From Chryseobacterium gleum (lineage in GTDB: Bacteria; Bacteroidota; Bacteroidia; Flavobacteriales_C; GCA-002722245): a DNA stretch of 9,112 nt. Below, piece after piece: positions 1-7,662 of the stretch. The notes beneath the pieces were generated by a model. The model saw only the letters and a program-made list of their open reading frames with translations. It was not told the DNA's origin and did no database searches. A program made the translations under genes and the position numbers. Each line of letters begins with the position of its first letter. The first letter of the stretch is position 1. The stretch is taken from NCBI GenBank assembly GCA_945903925.1, contig CAMDPJ010000081.1, positions 1-9,112 of the forward strand. The letters are read 5' to 3'.

Positions 1-672
1 TACCATCATTTAATTTCCTACTCTAAAACCGAAGAATTATCGCAAGATTTTATTAACAAATGGGTTATTCCGTTTTATATGAAATTAAACGATTTAGATG
101 AAGATTGTATTTCAAAACTCAAATTATTAAAAGTTGAAATCACTGATGAGATTATTTTATCTAATCTTGGTTATTTTAACTGGAGAACACGTGCGGTAGG
201 GGCTTACTTAAGTGCGCTGAAAGATAAAAAGGAGTTTGTCGACATAATAGGAGTTCATTTGTTAAAAAGTGAAGTTTGTTATACTGGAAGCGAATATGCA
301 CTTGCTTTATCAGTCTTCAATACCGCAGAATCGATTGATTATCTTAAAAAGTATCTAGATTATTATCTTTTGCATGATGAACTTCATTTTGATCAAGAAG
401 TAGTCATTTCAGCAGTAAAATATTTAGACATAATAAATGGAACAGATGTAGTTGGAGACTATTTTGATTTATGGAAAGCATTCAAAGAAAAACGTAACCT
501 GGAGACTAAAAACTTTATTGAATCAATAAAATCGAAGGATAAATTGGCTTTAGACGTTAAAGAAATGGTGATTTCTAATGCAGAGAAAACATTGACTTTC
601 GAGATTTCAGCTGAGTTAATTGAAAAACGAATGAATACTCTAAACAAAATAAAAAAGTCCATATCACTTTAA
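1..672 (+). CDS. DUF6000-like protein of unknown function, 5'-truncated by the window edge
   Basis: The frame is open from base 1 with no stop before the first in-frame ATG at 79. The 26 codons before that ATG read like protein (YHHLISYSK, then DFINKWVIPFY), so I take the gene to begin upstream of the window; 223 residues are visible. Counted from the ATG at 79, there is an NWRTR motif at residues 34-38, then GAYLSALKD, then a conserved-looking LLKSEVCYTG block at about 62-71. A YLDYYL stretch, an FDQ and a KYLDIINGT follow. This order (GAYL, LL.SEVC..G..Y..AL..F.T, YLD.YL, DQ, LD...GT) is what I recall of the DUF6000 family, probably an all-helical repeat-like fold; I recognise it from memory, not from a search. 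There is no signal peptide in the visible part and no catalytic motif. It lies 8 bp before the radical SAM gene on the same strand, so co-transcription is likely, but no function can be assigned. Confidence 0.8.
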   Translation, partial: YHHLISYSKTEELSQDFINKWVIPFYMKLNDLDEDCISKLKLLKVEITDEIILSNLGYFNWRTRAVGAYLSALKDKKEFVDIIGVHLLKSEVCYTGSEYALALSVFNTAESIDYLKKYLDYYLLHDELHFDQEVVISAVKYLDIINGTDVVGDYFDLWKAFKEKRNLETKNFIESIKSKDKLALDVKEMVISNAEKTLTFEISAELIEKRMNTLNKIKKSISL

Positions 673-680
673 ATTACCTA

Positions 681-2825
681 ATGAAACTTCTCTTAATCAC
701 CCCTCCTTTCACGCAGCTCAACACGCCTTACCCGGCTACTGCATACTTGAAAGGTTTTTTAAACACACAAAAGATAAATTCTTTTCAGTGTGATTTAGGA
801 ATAGAAGTGATTTTGAGATTGTTCACCAAAGAAGGATTACAAAAATTATTCGCGAAGGTTAAACCGAAAAATTTATCGGCTAATGCTTCGCGAATTTTTT
901 ATTTGCAAAACGATTACATCAAAACCATCGACCAAGTGATTTTGTTTTTGCAGGAGAAAAATCCTGCTTTGGCTCAACTCATTGCAGAAAGAAATTACTT
1001 GCCCGAAGCATCGCGCTTTAATCAATTAGACGATTTAGATTGGGCTTTTGGAACGATGGGTGTTAAAGATAAAGCGAAGCATTTGGCAACGCTTTATTTA
1101 GAAGATATAAGCGATTTAATTGTGGAAGCAATAGATCCTCATTTTGGTTTCAGTAGATATGCAGAAAGACTAGGTCGTTCTGCTGCTTCTTTCGATGAGT
1201 TGCACAATGAGTTGCAAAAAAAGAATACGTTTATCGACGATATTTTAATTGATGTTTTAGAAAAAAAAATAGAGAATGAAACGCCGACTTTAATTTGTTT
1301 TTCGGTTCCTTTCCCCGGTAATTTATACAGTGCATTTAAAGCAGCGCAATGGATAAAGAAAAATCAACCCAACATTAAAGTAGCGATGGGTGGCGGCTTT
1401 CCAAACACCGAACTACGTTCATTAAAAGACAAAAGGGTTTTTGAATACTTCGATTTCATCACTTTAGATGATGGCGAAAGACCAATCATTAATCTCATTG
1501 AATATTTACAAAACAAACGCTCTGTTGAAGAATTGAAAAGAACATTTCTCTTGCAAAAAGGAGAAGTGGAATTTATTGATGGAGCCAAAGAAAAAGATTT
1601 TGCACAAGCAGAAACGGGCACGCCCGATTACCGTGATTTATTGTTGGATCAATATATTTCGGTAATTGAAATTGCCAATCCGATGCACCGCTTGTGGAGT
1701 GACGGACGATGGAATAAACTCACTTTGGCGCATGGCTGTTATTGGGGAAAATGTACTTTTTGCGATATCACGCTCGACTATATTAAAAACTATGAACCTT
1801 CATCGGCTAAATTAATAGTAGATAGAATAGAAGAGGTAATTGCGCAAACGCATCACAACGGATTCCATTTTGTAGATGAGGCAGCGCCGCCAGCGTTGAT
1901 GCGTGAAGTAGCTTTAGAAATTATTCGCAGAAATTTAACTGTGGTATGGTGGACCAATATTCGTTTTGAAAAATCGTTTACCAAAGATTTGTGTTTGTTG
2001 TTGGCTGCATCGGGATGTATTGCAGTATCGGGTGGATTGGAAGTAGCTTCGGAAAGGTTGTTGGCTTTAATCAACAAAGGAGTTACGCTTCCGCAAGTTG
2101 CCAACGTAACGAATAATTTTACGCAAGCAGGCATTATGGTGCATGCGTATTTGATGTACGGATTTCCTACTCAATCGGCACAAGAAACCATTGATGCTTT
2201 AGATGTGGTTCGTCAGCTCTTTGAAAATGGAATTGTGCAAAGTGCCTATTGGCATCAGTTTGCGATGACGGCTCATAGTCCGGTTGGAATAAATCCGAAA
2301 GAGTTTAAAGTAGAAACGGCAACAAAGAAGTTAGGAAGTTTTGCCAACAACGACATGATTTGTGTTGACAAAGTAGGCGCAGAACATGAGAAATTTAGCG
2401 ATGGTTTAAAAAAATCATTGTTTAATTATATGCATGGCGTTTGCTTCGATTTCGATTTGCAAGAATGGTTCGAATTCAAAGTCCCTAAAACCAACATGGC
2501 CCCTAATTTTATTCAGCAAGCGTTACAGCAAGGCGAGAGTTTTAAGCTCAAAGGAAATGCCCGAATTGTTTGGAAAGGCAACACTATTCAAACAAAATCT
2601 TCTACTAAAAAAGGAAAAGTAGAAATGGTTATTTCTGGGAGAAGAGAAGAGGTTTCGTTTGTTTGTCCTCAAAAATTAGCCGATCAAATTTCGGTATTAA
2701 CATCGAAAATAAATATATCCAATTCCAAGGTTTATCAATACTCAGAATTAGAAAAAGAATTTGCAGAATTGTTTGAATCTGCGGAGATGTATATTTTGAA
2801 AGAAAACGGATTGTTGTATTTGTAG
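681..2825 (+). CDS. B12-binding-domain radical SAM enzyme, 714 aa
   Basis: The N-terminus (MKLLLITPPF, then YPATAYLKGFL) is typical of cobalamin-binding-type radical SAM enzymes. The later part of that Rossmann-like domain is seen at about residues 203-276 (LICFSVPFPGNLYSAF, VAMGGGFPN, then FITLDDGERPIINL). About 150 residues of helical sequence (45-195) are inserted between the two halves. No DxHxxG cobalamin-ligand motif is present. The radical SAM core begins at HGCYWGKCTFCDIT, with C353, C358 and C361 as expected ligands of the 4Fe-4S cluster that cleaves S-adenosylmethionine; the spacing is CX4CX2C rather than the commoner CX3CX2C. Further core motifs are FHFVDEAAPP (396-405), SGGLEVASERLLALINKG (450-467) and AYLMYGFPTQ (489-498). 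The roughly 150 C-terminal residues match nothing I know. The start at 681 follows the previous stop by 8 bp, without a Shine-Dalgarno. Substrate and pathway are unknown. The TAG stop falls inside the palindromic repeat that follows. Enzyme class is secure; specific function is not. Confidence 0.92.
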   Translation: MKLLLITPPFTQLNTPYPATAYLKGFLNTQKINSFQCDLGIEVILRLFTKEGLQKLFAKVKPKNLSANASRIFYLQNDYIKTIDQVILFLQEKNPALAQLIAERNYLPEASRFNQLDDLDWAFGTMGVKDKAKHLATLYLEDISDLIVEAIDPHFGFSRYAERLGRSAASFDELHNELQKKNTFIDDILIDVLEKKIENETPTLICFSVPFPGNLYSAFKAAQWIKKNQPNIKVAMGGGFPNTELRSLKDKRVFEYFDFITLDDGERPIINLIEYLQNKRSVEELKRTFLLQKGEVEFIDGAKEKDFAQAETGTPDYRDLLLDQYISVIEIANPMHRLWSDGRWNKLTLAHGCYWGKCTFCDITLDYIKNYEPSSAKLIVDRIEEVIAQTHHNGFHFVDEAAPPALMREVALEIIRRNLTVVWWTNIRFEKSFTKDLCLLLAASGCIAVSGGLEVASERLLALINKGVTLPQVANVTNNFTQAGIMVHAYLMYGFPTQSAQETIDALDVVRQLFENGIVQSAYWHQFAMTAHSPVGINPKEFKVETATKKLGSFANNDMICVDKVGAEHEKFSDGLKKSLFNYMHGVCFDFDLQEWFEFKVPKTNMAPNFIQQALQQGESFKLKGNARIVWKGNTIQTKSSTKKGKVEMVISGRREEVSFVCPQKLADQISVLTSKINISNSKVYQYSELEKEFAELFESAEMYILKENGLLYL

Positions 2826-2913
2826 AGACGAAATGCTTTCGTCTTAAAAGAAAAATATTCCGTTGAAAAGAAAAGGAATTAATCTTTTTAAGACGAAAGC
2901 ATTTCGTCTCTAC
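2822..2913. repeat. Nested palindromic REP/REPIN-like element (92 bp)
   Basis: Bases 2822-2849 and 2886-2913 are perfect 28-bp inverted repeats, beginning GTAGAGACGAAATGC on the left. Each arm is itself palindromic: AGACGAAA, a 3-base centre, then TTTCGTCT (2826-2844 and 2891-2909). Pairing can continue inward past a single extra T in the right arm, and the spacer holds a small ATTCC/GGAAT repeat (2857-2861 and 2875-2879). Two REP-like units in inverted orientation around a short spacer is the REPIN/MITE layout, and sequences starting GTAGAGACG are familiar to me as dispersed repeats in Bacteroidota and cyanobacteria. It sits between two convergent genes. Its left end supplies the TAG stop (2823-2825) of the radical SAM gene. 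I see no target duplication, no transposase and no T-tract on either side, so it is not a classical intrinsic terminator, though the transcript would fold strongly. Confidence 0.88.
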
Positions 2914-3007
2914 TAAGAAAAAACTATTGTCCTTTACATCAAAAAACTACGATGATTTGAAGCGCAATTAATGTTGTTTTTGAGTTTAGCAACATAACAA
3001 TTAAATG

Positions 3008-6000
3008 TTATTGTTTTTTCCATTTAAAAGAAAGATTTCCAATGCCATCGATTGCTTTTCTAAACAAGTCGAAATACAAAGTGATGTAAAGAAACAAACT
3101 CATACACGCGATAACCAATATATTTACCCAATAGGTGTTAACTTTTTTTCCAAAGATGGTTTTTTTAGGAGCAAAGAAGTGTGCTCTAAAATGGTTTGAT
3201 TCACGGTAGATCGGATTGTCTTTTTGAACAAACTGTCCGTCGGCCACAATTATTTTTTCTGTTTCGTTCACATTTTTAACCAAATTGTTCAAGCTTTCGT
3301 TTTCAAAAGCATCTCTAAAGGCGATAAAATGTTTACTGTCTTTATTCATCAATTTAGTAATGTCATTTTTCCTTTTGTCGTATTCGTTGTAATAGTAAAT
3401 GTAGTTGCTAACCAATTTGTTTAAGTCGGCTCTCATACTATCTAAAATCACAACTGTAAGTTGCGCCGGTTCGGTAGGTAAAATAAAAGTGAATTTGAAT
3501 TCGTCTTTCACTCTTTCCATCTCTTCCTTTATTTCGTGATGAATAAGAATAAGATTATTATCTAAATATTCTTTGTATTGAGCGTTGTTGAATCCATCGA
3601 TAGCACTGTTGATACTGTCTTTTAAACCTACTACCCAATGGTCTTTCTTGTATTTATAGAATGCCATAGGCTGCTCGTACTTATAGAATTCGTGTTCGAA
3701 ATCATTGTCTTTAAATTGGTTTACGGCTAAGGCTTCAAATGCCCACCGTGAAGTCATCATGTCTCCAGTTAATGGTACTTCTGTTTGTGAAGCAATGGAA
3801 GGATTTAACTTATCGAATTTTACGATAACACCACTCAACAGTAATTGAGGAATTAATAAAATAGGAATCAAAATGTAGATGGTAACGACTGAATCGAAAG
3901 CAGATGAAATATTCAATCCTAACATATTGGCGAAGCAACTGGTCACAAAAAGAACGAGCCAATAATCCATGTTCAATCCTTTGATATCTAAAATGGTATT
4001 TCCAATGATGACGTAAGTAAAAGTTTGAATAGCCGAAATGATAATCATAATACTCACTTTACTTAACAGGTAACTGCTTCTGCTTAGGTTAAGGAATGAT
4101 TCTCTTTTAAGTATTTTTCGATCGCGAATGATTTCTTCTGCACTTACTGTCAAACCTAAGAACAAAGCCACTACAACGCTCATAAAAAGGTAAGCGGTGA
4201 TGTTTTCGTTGTATCTAAAAATATATTCGGCATCTACAGCCTCGGTGCTGAAGTAGCGCACCATATAAGAAAGAATAATAGCCAATAGCGGAGCTTCCAA
4301 AAAGTTGATGAGCATGTATTGCGTATTGGACAATTTAGATAGCACATCGCGCACAAAGAATACTTTAAACTGATTGCTTTTACTTGGTATTTTGTAAACA
4401 CCACCTGGAATTTCTTTGGCTTCGGTTCGTTCTTTGGCTACTTTTTCGAGCAAATGAGGTTCTACTTCTGCTTTGTAGCAGTCGTTCCATTGTTTCGGAG
4501 TGACTTTTCTGTTGGTCGTTGTATTTCCGTATTCATCTACTACCTTGGTTTCGATGATATTGAAAATCTGTTCAGGATTAACGTTACCGCATTCGTGACA
4601 TTCGCTTTCGTTGGCGTTAACGTGGTTAATGGCCTTTTTGAAATAGATGACCGCATCCACAGGATTTCCATAATAAATAGGGAAACCGCCAGTATCTAAA
4701 ATGAAGAGGTTATCAAACATTTTAAAGATATCAGAAGAAGGCTGATGAATCACCACAAAAACCAATTTACCTTTCAATGCTAACTCTTTAAGTAAGTCCA
4801 TGATATTCTCAGAATCTCTTGAAGACAAGCCAGAAGTTGGTTCATCAACAAACAAAACCTGAGGTTCACGAATCAACTCTAAGGCAATATTCAATCGTTT
4901 TCTTTGTCCGCCCGAAATCTTTTTATTCAAAGGATTTCCCACTTTCAAATGTCGAATTTCATAGAGTCCGATATCTTTCAACAAAGAAGATACTTTCTTA
5001 ATGATGTCCTCATTGGGCAATGAATCGTAGCAAAGTTTGGTATTGTAATATAGGTTTTGAAAAACGGTAAGGTCTTCAAGTAGCAAGTCATCTTGAGAGA
5101 TGTGCCCAATGATTCCTTCCAGCTTTTCTTTTTCTTTGTGAATATCTACTCCGTTAATTTTAATACTTCCGAAAGTAGGGGCGGTATTTCCGTTAAGAAC
5201 ATTGAGTAATGTTGATTTACCCGCGCCGCTGGCTCCCATAACACCAATTAAGTGTCCGCTTTCCTCGCTTAAATTAAGGTTGTGTAAGCCAATTTGTTTT
5301 TCGTTGAACTGAAAAATAACATCGTCGATGGTAAAATGAATCGCTTGCAAATTGCTGTCGCTTCTATAACGGCTGGTGATGTCGCTATAGTAGATCGGCA
5401 AAACTTTAGGATTTCTCAAAGAAGAGCCGTGACTCAAGAAATACACTCTTCCTTGCTCAATCACTTGTCCGTTAAGATACATCGCCTGTTTGCCAAAGTA
5501 TCTAATCATATACATACCAACGCTGTGTACATGAAGCACCACCACAGGGGCTGGCAATGTATCGGCAAAAATATGTTTGGTGTTGGAGTGTTTAAAATCT
5601 TTATTATTGCTTACAACAAGGTAGTTCGTGGCATCTGGAATATTTTCTGGAGTTAGTTTTACAAACTCCATACATTCTTTAAATTCTTGGTCAACAATGT
5701 TGAAGGTAGAAGCTACCGTCTCCACAAATTCAATTTCTTGCTCACCAATTTCTTTATCGGCGTAAATGAATTCTAGTAAACGAAGGAGAACAACTATTTT
5801 TTGGTTTTGGGTAAGTTCTGAATTGATTTCTGTGCAAATCACCAATACTTTCACCGAGTTAGCAGAAGTACGTTTTCTTTTCTTGTCGCTTTCTTTAGAT
5901 GATTTCTGGTGTTTCTCTAGGTATTCTTCAAATAGAGTAAGGTAATTTTCTACTTGGTCGAGGCTAAGTTGTTGCTTGAGGAATGCCTTCACCACCGATC

Positions 6001-6079
6001 TTCCATCGTGGTTAATGCTGTTTACCTTCGCAACGATGGCAAACAACTGCATTAGGGCTCTCAATATTCTTTCACTCAT
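3008..6079 (-). CDS. ABCG-type ABC transporter, fused ATPase-permease with TerB-like N-terminal extension, 1023 aa
   Basis: The protein carries one ATPase and one membrane domain in the order ATPase then permease, the ABCG/White arrangement, and would act as an inner-membrane dimer. ATPase motifs are complete: Walker A GASGAGKST (282-290), Q-loop Q329, signature ISGGQRKR (388-395), Walker B VLFVDEP (408-414) and H-loop H445. A CxxC (C494, C497) leads into NPEQIFNII, which corresponds to the NPADF block of ABCG proteins. Hydrophobic segments at about 594-610, 626-647, 671-696, 706-727, 731-751 and 984-1004 give six membrane helices, with a charged loop of about 230 residues before the last; ABCG proteins also have their large outer loop there. 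Residues 1-140 look TerB-like (FIYADKEIGEQEIEFVE, 104-120) with a lysine-rich linker at about 57-70. Residues 175-250 are probably beta-rich and possibly FHA-like. Substrate and direction (export is usual for ABCG) are unknown. No -7 box is visible in the 77 bp upstream, so some transcription may come from read-through. Confidence 0.93.
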   Translation of the reverse strand: MSERILRALMQLFAIVAKVNSINHDGRSVVKAFLKQQLSLDQVENYLTLFEEYLEKHQKSSKESDKKRKRTSANSVKVLVICTEINSELTQNQKIVVLLRLLEFIYADKEIGEQEIEFVETVASTFNIVDQEFKECMEFVKLTPENIPDATNYLVVSNNKDFKHSNTKHIFADTLPAPVVVLHVHSVGMYMIRYFGKQAMYLNGQVIEQGRVYFLSHGSSLRNPKVLPIYYSDITSRYRSDSNLQAIHFTIDDVIFQFNEKQIGLHNLNLSEESGHLIGVMGASGAGKSTLLNVLNGNTAPTFGSIKINGVDIHKEKEKLEGIIGHISQDDLLLEDLTVFQNLYYNTKLCYDSLPNEDIIKKVSSLLKDIGLYEIRHLKVGNPLNKKISGGQRKRLNIALELIREPQVLFVDEPTSGLSSRDSENIMDLLKELALKGKLVFVVIHQPSSDIFKMFDNLFILDTGGFPIYYGNPVDAVIYFKKAINHVNANESECHECGNVNPEQIFNIIETKVVDEYGNTTTNRKVTPKQWNDCYKAEVEPHLLEKVAKERTEAKEIPGGVYKIPSKSNQFKVFFVRDVLSKLSNTQYMLINFLEAPLLAIILSYMVRYFSTEAVDAEYIFRYNENITAYLFMSVVVALFLGLTVSAEEIIRDRKILKRESFLNLSRSSYLLSKVSIMIIISAIQTFTYVIIGNTILDIKGLNMDYWLVLFVTSCFANMLGLNISSAFDSVVTIYILIPILLIPQLLLSGVIVKFDKLNPSIASQTEVPLTGDMMTSRWAFEALAVNQFKDNDFEHEFYKYEQPMAFYKYKKDHWVVGLKDSINSAIDGFNNAQYKEYLDNNLILIHHEIKEEMERVKDEFKFTFILPTEPAQLTVVILDSMRADLNKLVSNYIYYYNEYDKRKNDITKLMNKDSKHFIAFRDAFENESLNNLVKNVNETEKIIVADGQFVQKDNPIYRESNHFRAHFFAPKKTIFGKKVNTYWVNILVIACMSLFLYITLYFDLFRKAIDGIGNLSFKWKKQ

Positions 6080-6100
6080 TCTTTAGCGCTGGCGATAAAA

Positions 6101-6133
6101 ATAAAAAAAGGCGCTGAGATAAACCAGCGCCTC
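6101..6133 (-). terminator. Intrinsic terminator of the lipoprotein/secreted-protein operon
   Basis: On the - strand a perfect 8-bp GC-rich stem, AGGCGCTG and CAGCGCCT (6125-6132 and 6109-6116), encloses an 8-base loop and is followed directly by a run of seven T, then ATTTTT. It lies 24 bp past the stop of the small secreted-protein gene and about 30 bp before the ABC transporter start. It should therefore end the upstream operon and limit read-through into the transporter. Confidence 0.9.
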
Positions 6134-6156
6134 TTAAAATATTTCATCATTATTTT

Positions 6157-6579
6157 TTACTGTTTAAACCCTATTAAAACAACTGCACATCCGGATTTCA
6201 CATAGGTTTGGTCTAACTGAGCTTCAATAGTTACTTCTAAGGTAGAAGCTACTTTAAAATCCCAGTAAGGAGAATTGCTGTGTTGAGCACTGTTGAAAAT
6301 CTCGTTGCTTTGTTCGTCAAGAACTCTAAACACTAGCGCATTTTCAGAGAAACCGCTAACTGCAGAGATTCTGTATTGGGTGCCTCCGAAGAAAGTCGTT
6401 TGAAATTCTGCCGTTTGATCATCAACCAACAAAGCTCTGTACGACTGTCCATCAGAGATATAAGTTGAAGTGAAAAATTTTCCAGCGAAGTCAGCTATTG
6501 TATCACACATTTGCGCCTTTGCATTGAATGATATTGCCGAAAATCCTGTTATTAGAGCTGTTATAAAAAGCTTTTTCAT
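6157..6579 (-). CDS. Small secreted protein of unknown function, 140 aa
   Basis: The first 22 residues form a clear Sec signal peptide: MKKLF, a hydrophobic stretch, then NAKA with cleavage expected before QMCD. The mature protein of about 118 residues alternates short polar and hydrophobic stretches, which suggests an all-beta domain. Its two cysteines, C25 near the mature N-terminus and C131 near the C-terminus (GCAVVLIGFKQ), could form a disulfide joining the ends of the fold. It is likely periplasmic or released; there is no lipobox and no type IX secretion C-terminal domain. It starts 11 bp after the lipoprotein stop on the same strand and is followed by a strong terminator, so it is the second gene of a two-gene operon. 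I do not recognise a named family, and no enzymatic motif is visible. Confidence 0.85.
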   Translation of the reverse strand: MKKLFITALITGFSAISFNAKAQMCDTIADFAGKFFTSTYISDGQSYRALLVDDQTAEFQTTFFGGTQYRISAVSGFSENALVFRVLDEQSNEIFNSAQHSNSPYWDFKVASTLEVTIEAQLDQTYVKSGCAVVLIGFKQ

Positions 6580-6590
6580 GTTCTGCAGAA

Positions 6591-7493
6591 TTAATTTTGT
6601 ACGATGCTGTTTCTTAATGAAGTGATTTTCTCTGAGATAGATTTGTAAACCTCATCACTAATTTGTGGTTCTGTAATAGATTTGAGGCTAGTGATTTTGT
6701 TTGTGTTATCGGTCTCAGGTTTTACGAAAGTGTATTTGAAAGTCACTTTGTCGTATTGTTCTTTAATCTCAGATAATTTAGTGAATAAGAACATGATGTC
6801 GTCATCTGAAGTATGCATTCCAATCATCTCTAACAAGTTGTCGACAGATAATTTTTGTTCAGCAATACGATTTAAAACATCTTTGTGAGGTTTGTTACCT
6901 ACAGTGTTTACAGCTAAGTATATGCTTTCCAACCATCCGCCAGCAACGATTAATGCACCAACGTCTTCCATTTTATTGTTCTTTAGGTAGTGGTCGCAAT
7001 CTCTGTAAGTGCTAGATACCAATTGTAAAAGAGAATCTTTGTTGTCGATGTTCTTTTTGATTCTGTCTAAAGTAGCATTATCGAAAGCATCCATCAAACC
7101 TAATTTATCCAACAATTTATTTACATTTTTCATGTATTTCATTGCATCGTCAGAGTGATCGTAGATAGAAGTGTAGCCTAAATCTGCACCATAAACACCT
7201 AGGTTTAATGCCCAAGCATATTTGGTAGTGTATTGATCTATTTTGCTTTCTTTATTTAAAATCGCTGCATTGTATTTAGCACCGCTTTTTTTCAACAATA
7301 GAGAGAACTCTACTGGAGAAGGGATACTGAATATTTTACCACCAATAGAATGGGTTGGTCCAGGCGGCGGAGCAACAACTCCATCGTTTGGTTTATCTGT
7401 TGGATCTTCAGTTCCCGGACAAGCCGTGAACAGGGTTAGCCCAATAACTGCTAATGAAACTCCCGTAATTAATTTTCTAATGTTCATACACAT
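6591..7493 (-). CDS. Putative outer-membrane lipoprotein of unknown function, about 300 aa
   Basis: The N-terminus has two lysine/arginine residues, a hydrophobic core (LITGVSLAVIGLTLFTA) and then C25, the expected lipidated cysteine. The box is LFTAC, slightly atypical with F at -3. The residues after it (PGTEDPTD) are acidic, as in the export signal that sends Bacteroidota lipoproteins to the cell surface. A proline-rich linker (VVAPPPGPTH, 39-48) leads to a largely helical domain of about 250 residues containing IPSPVEFSLLLKKSGAKYN and ALNLGVYGADLGYTSIY. I have an impression of similar uncharacterised proteins elsewhere in Bacteroidota but can name no family or activity. The start is ambiguous: ATG at 7493 gives MCMNIRK, and ATG at 7487 gives MNIRK, which looks more natural for a signal peptide. 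It is the first gene of the operon with the small secreted protein. Confidence 0.88.
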   Translation of the reverse strand: MCMNIRKLITGVSLAVIGLTLFTACPGTEDPTDKPNDGVVAPPPGPTHSIGGKIFSIPSPVEFSLLLKKSGAKYNAAILNKESKIDQYTTKYAWALNLGVYGADLGYTSIYDHSDDAMKYMKNVNKLLDKLGLMDAFDNATLDRIKKNIDNKDSLLQLVSSTYRDCDHYLKNNKMEDVGALIVAGGWLESIYLAVNTVGNKPHKDVLNRIAEQKLSVDNLLEMIGMHTSDDDIMFLFTKLSEIKEQYDKVTFKYTFVKPETDNTNKITSLKSITEPQISDEVYKSISEKITSLRNSIVQN

Positions 7494-7642
7494 CAGTTTA
7501 TCTAAGATTTAGTTCGAATACTTTTAATAAATGAGCCCTTCTTTCAAGAATTCAATATGCAATAATAAAAAAACCTTCTTAATAACCTCTATTATATTCA
7601 AATTAATTTATCAGGTATTTATAAAAAAAAAGAATGTTTATC

Positions 7643-7650
7643 TATATTTG
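7643..7650 (+). promoter_or_regulatory. Bacteroidota -7 promoter box upstream of pfkA
   Basis: TATATTTG matches the Bacteroidota -7 consensus TAnnTTTG exactly. Its 3' end lies 30 bp before the pfkA ATG, which predicts a start of transcription near 7656 and a leader of about 25 bases. No good TTG is seen at the -33 position; the upstream sequence is an A-rich run, as is common in such promoters. There is no Shine-Dalgarno before pfkA, also normal for the phylum. Confidence 0.65.
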
Positions 7651-7662
7651 CCCGTTGGAAGA

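Noticed and set aside
2971..2995. Small inverted repeat ATGTTG/CAACAT downstream of the ABC transporter stop, as its terminator
   Set aside because: The stem is only 6 AT-rich base pairs with a 13-base loop and no following T-run; too weak to call.
2914..3007. The remaining gap between the repeat and the ABC transporter stop, checked for a small RNA or gene
   Set aside because: Fewer than 100 bases with no promoter box, no convincing open frame and only the weak inverted repeat.
4577..4602. CxxC pair in the ABC transporter (C494, C497) as a zinc-binding site
   Set aside because: Only one CxxC with a His between; no second ligand pair is nearby, and the place corresponds to a region that also carries a cysteine in some ABCG proteins.
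4454..4699. An 81-codon + strand open frame inside the ABC transporter
   Set aside because: Low-complexity, Phe/Val-rich translation antisense to the ATPase-permease linker; a shadow frame.
5294..5656. A 120-codon open frame on the + strand opposite the ABC transporter
   Set aside because: It lies antisense to well-conserved ATPase and upstream coding sequence, and its translation has no recognisable domain.
6083..6116. Repeated GCGCT words near the ABC transporter start as a possible operator
   Set aside because: Most of them belong to the terminator stem; the remaining one (GCGCTGGCG) is short and forms no convincing symmetric site.
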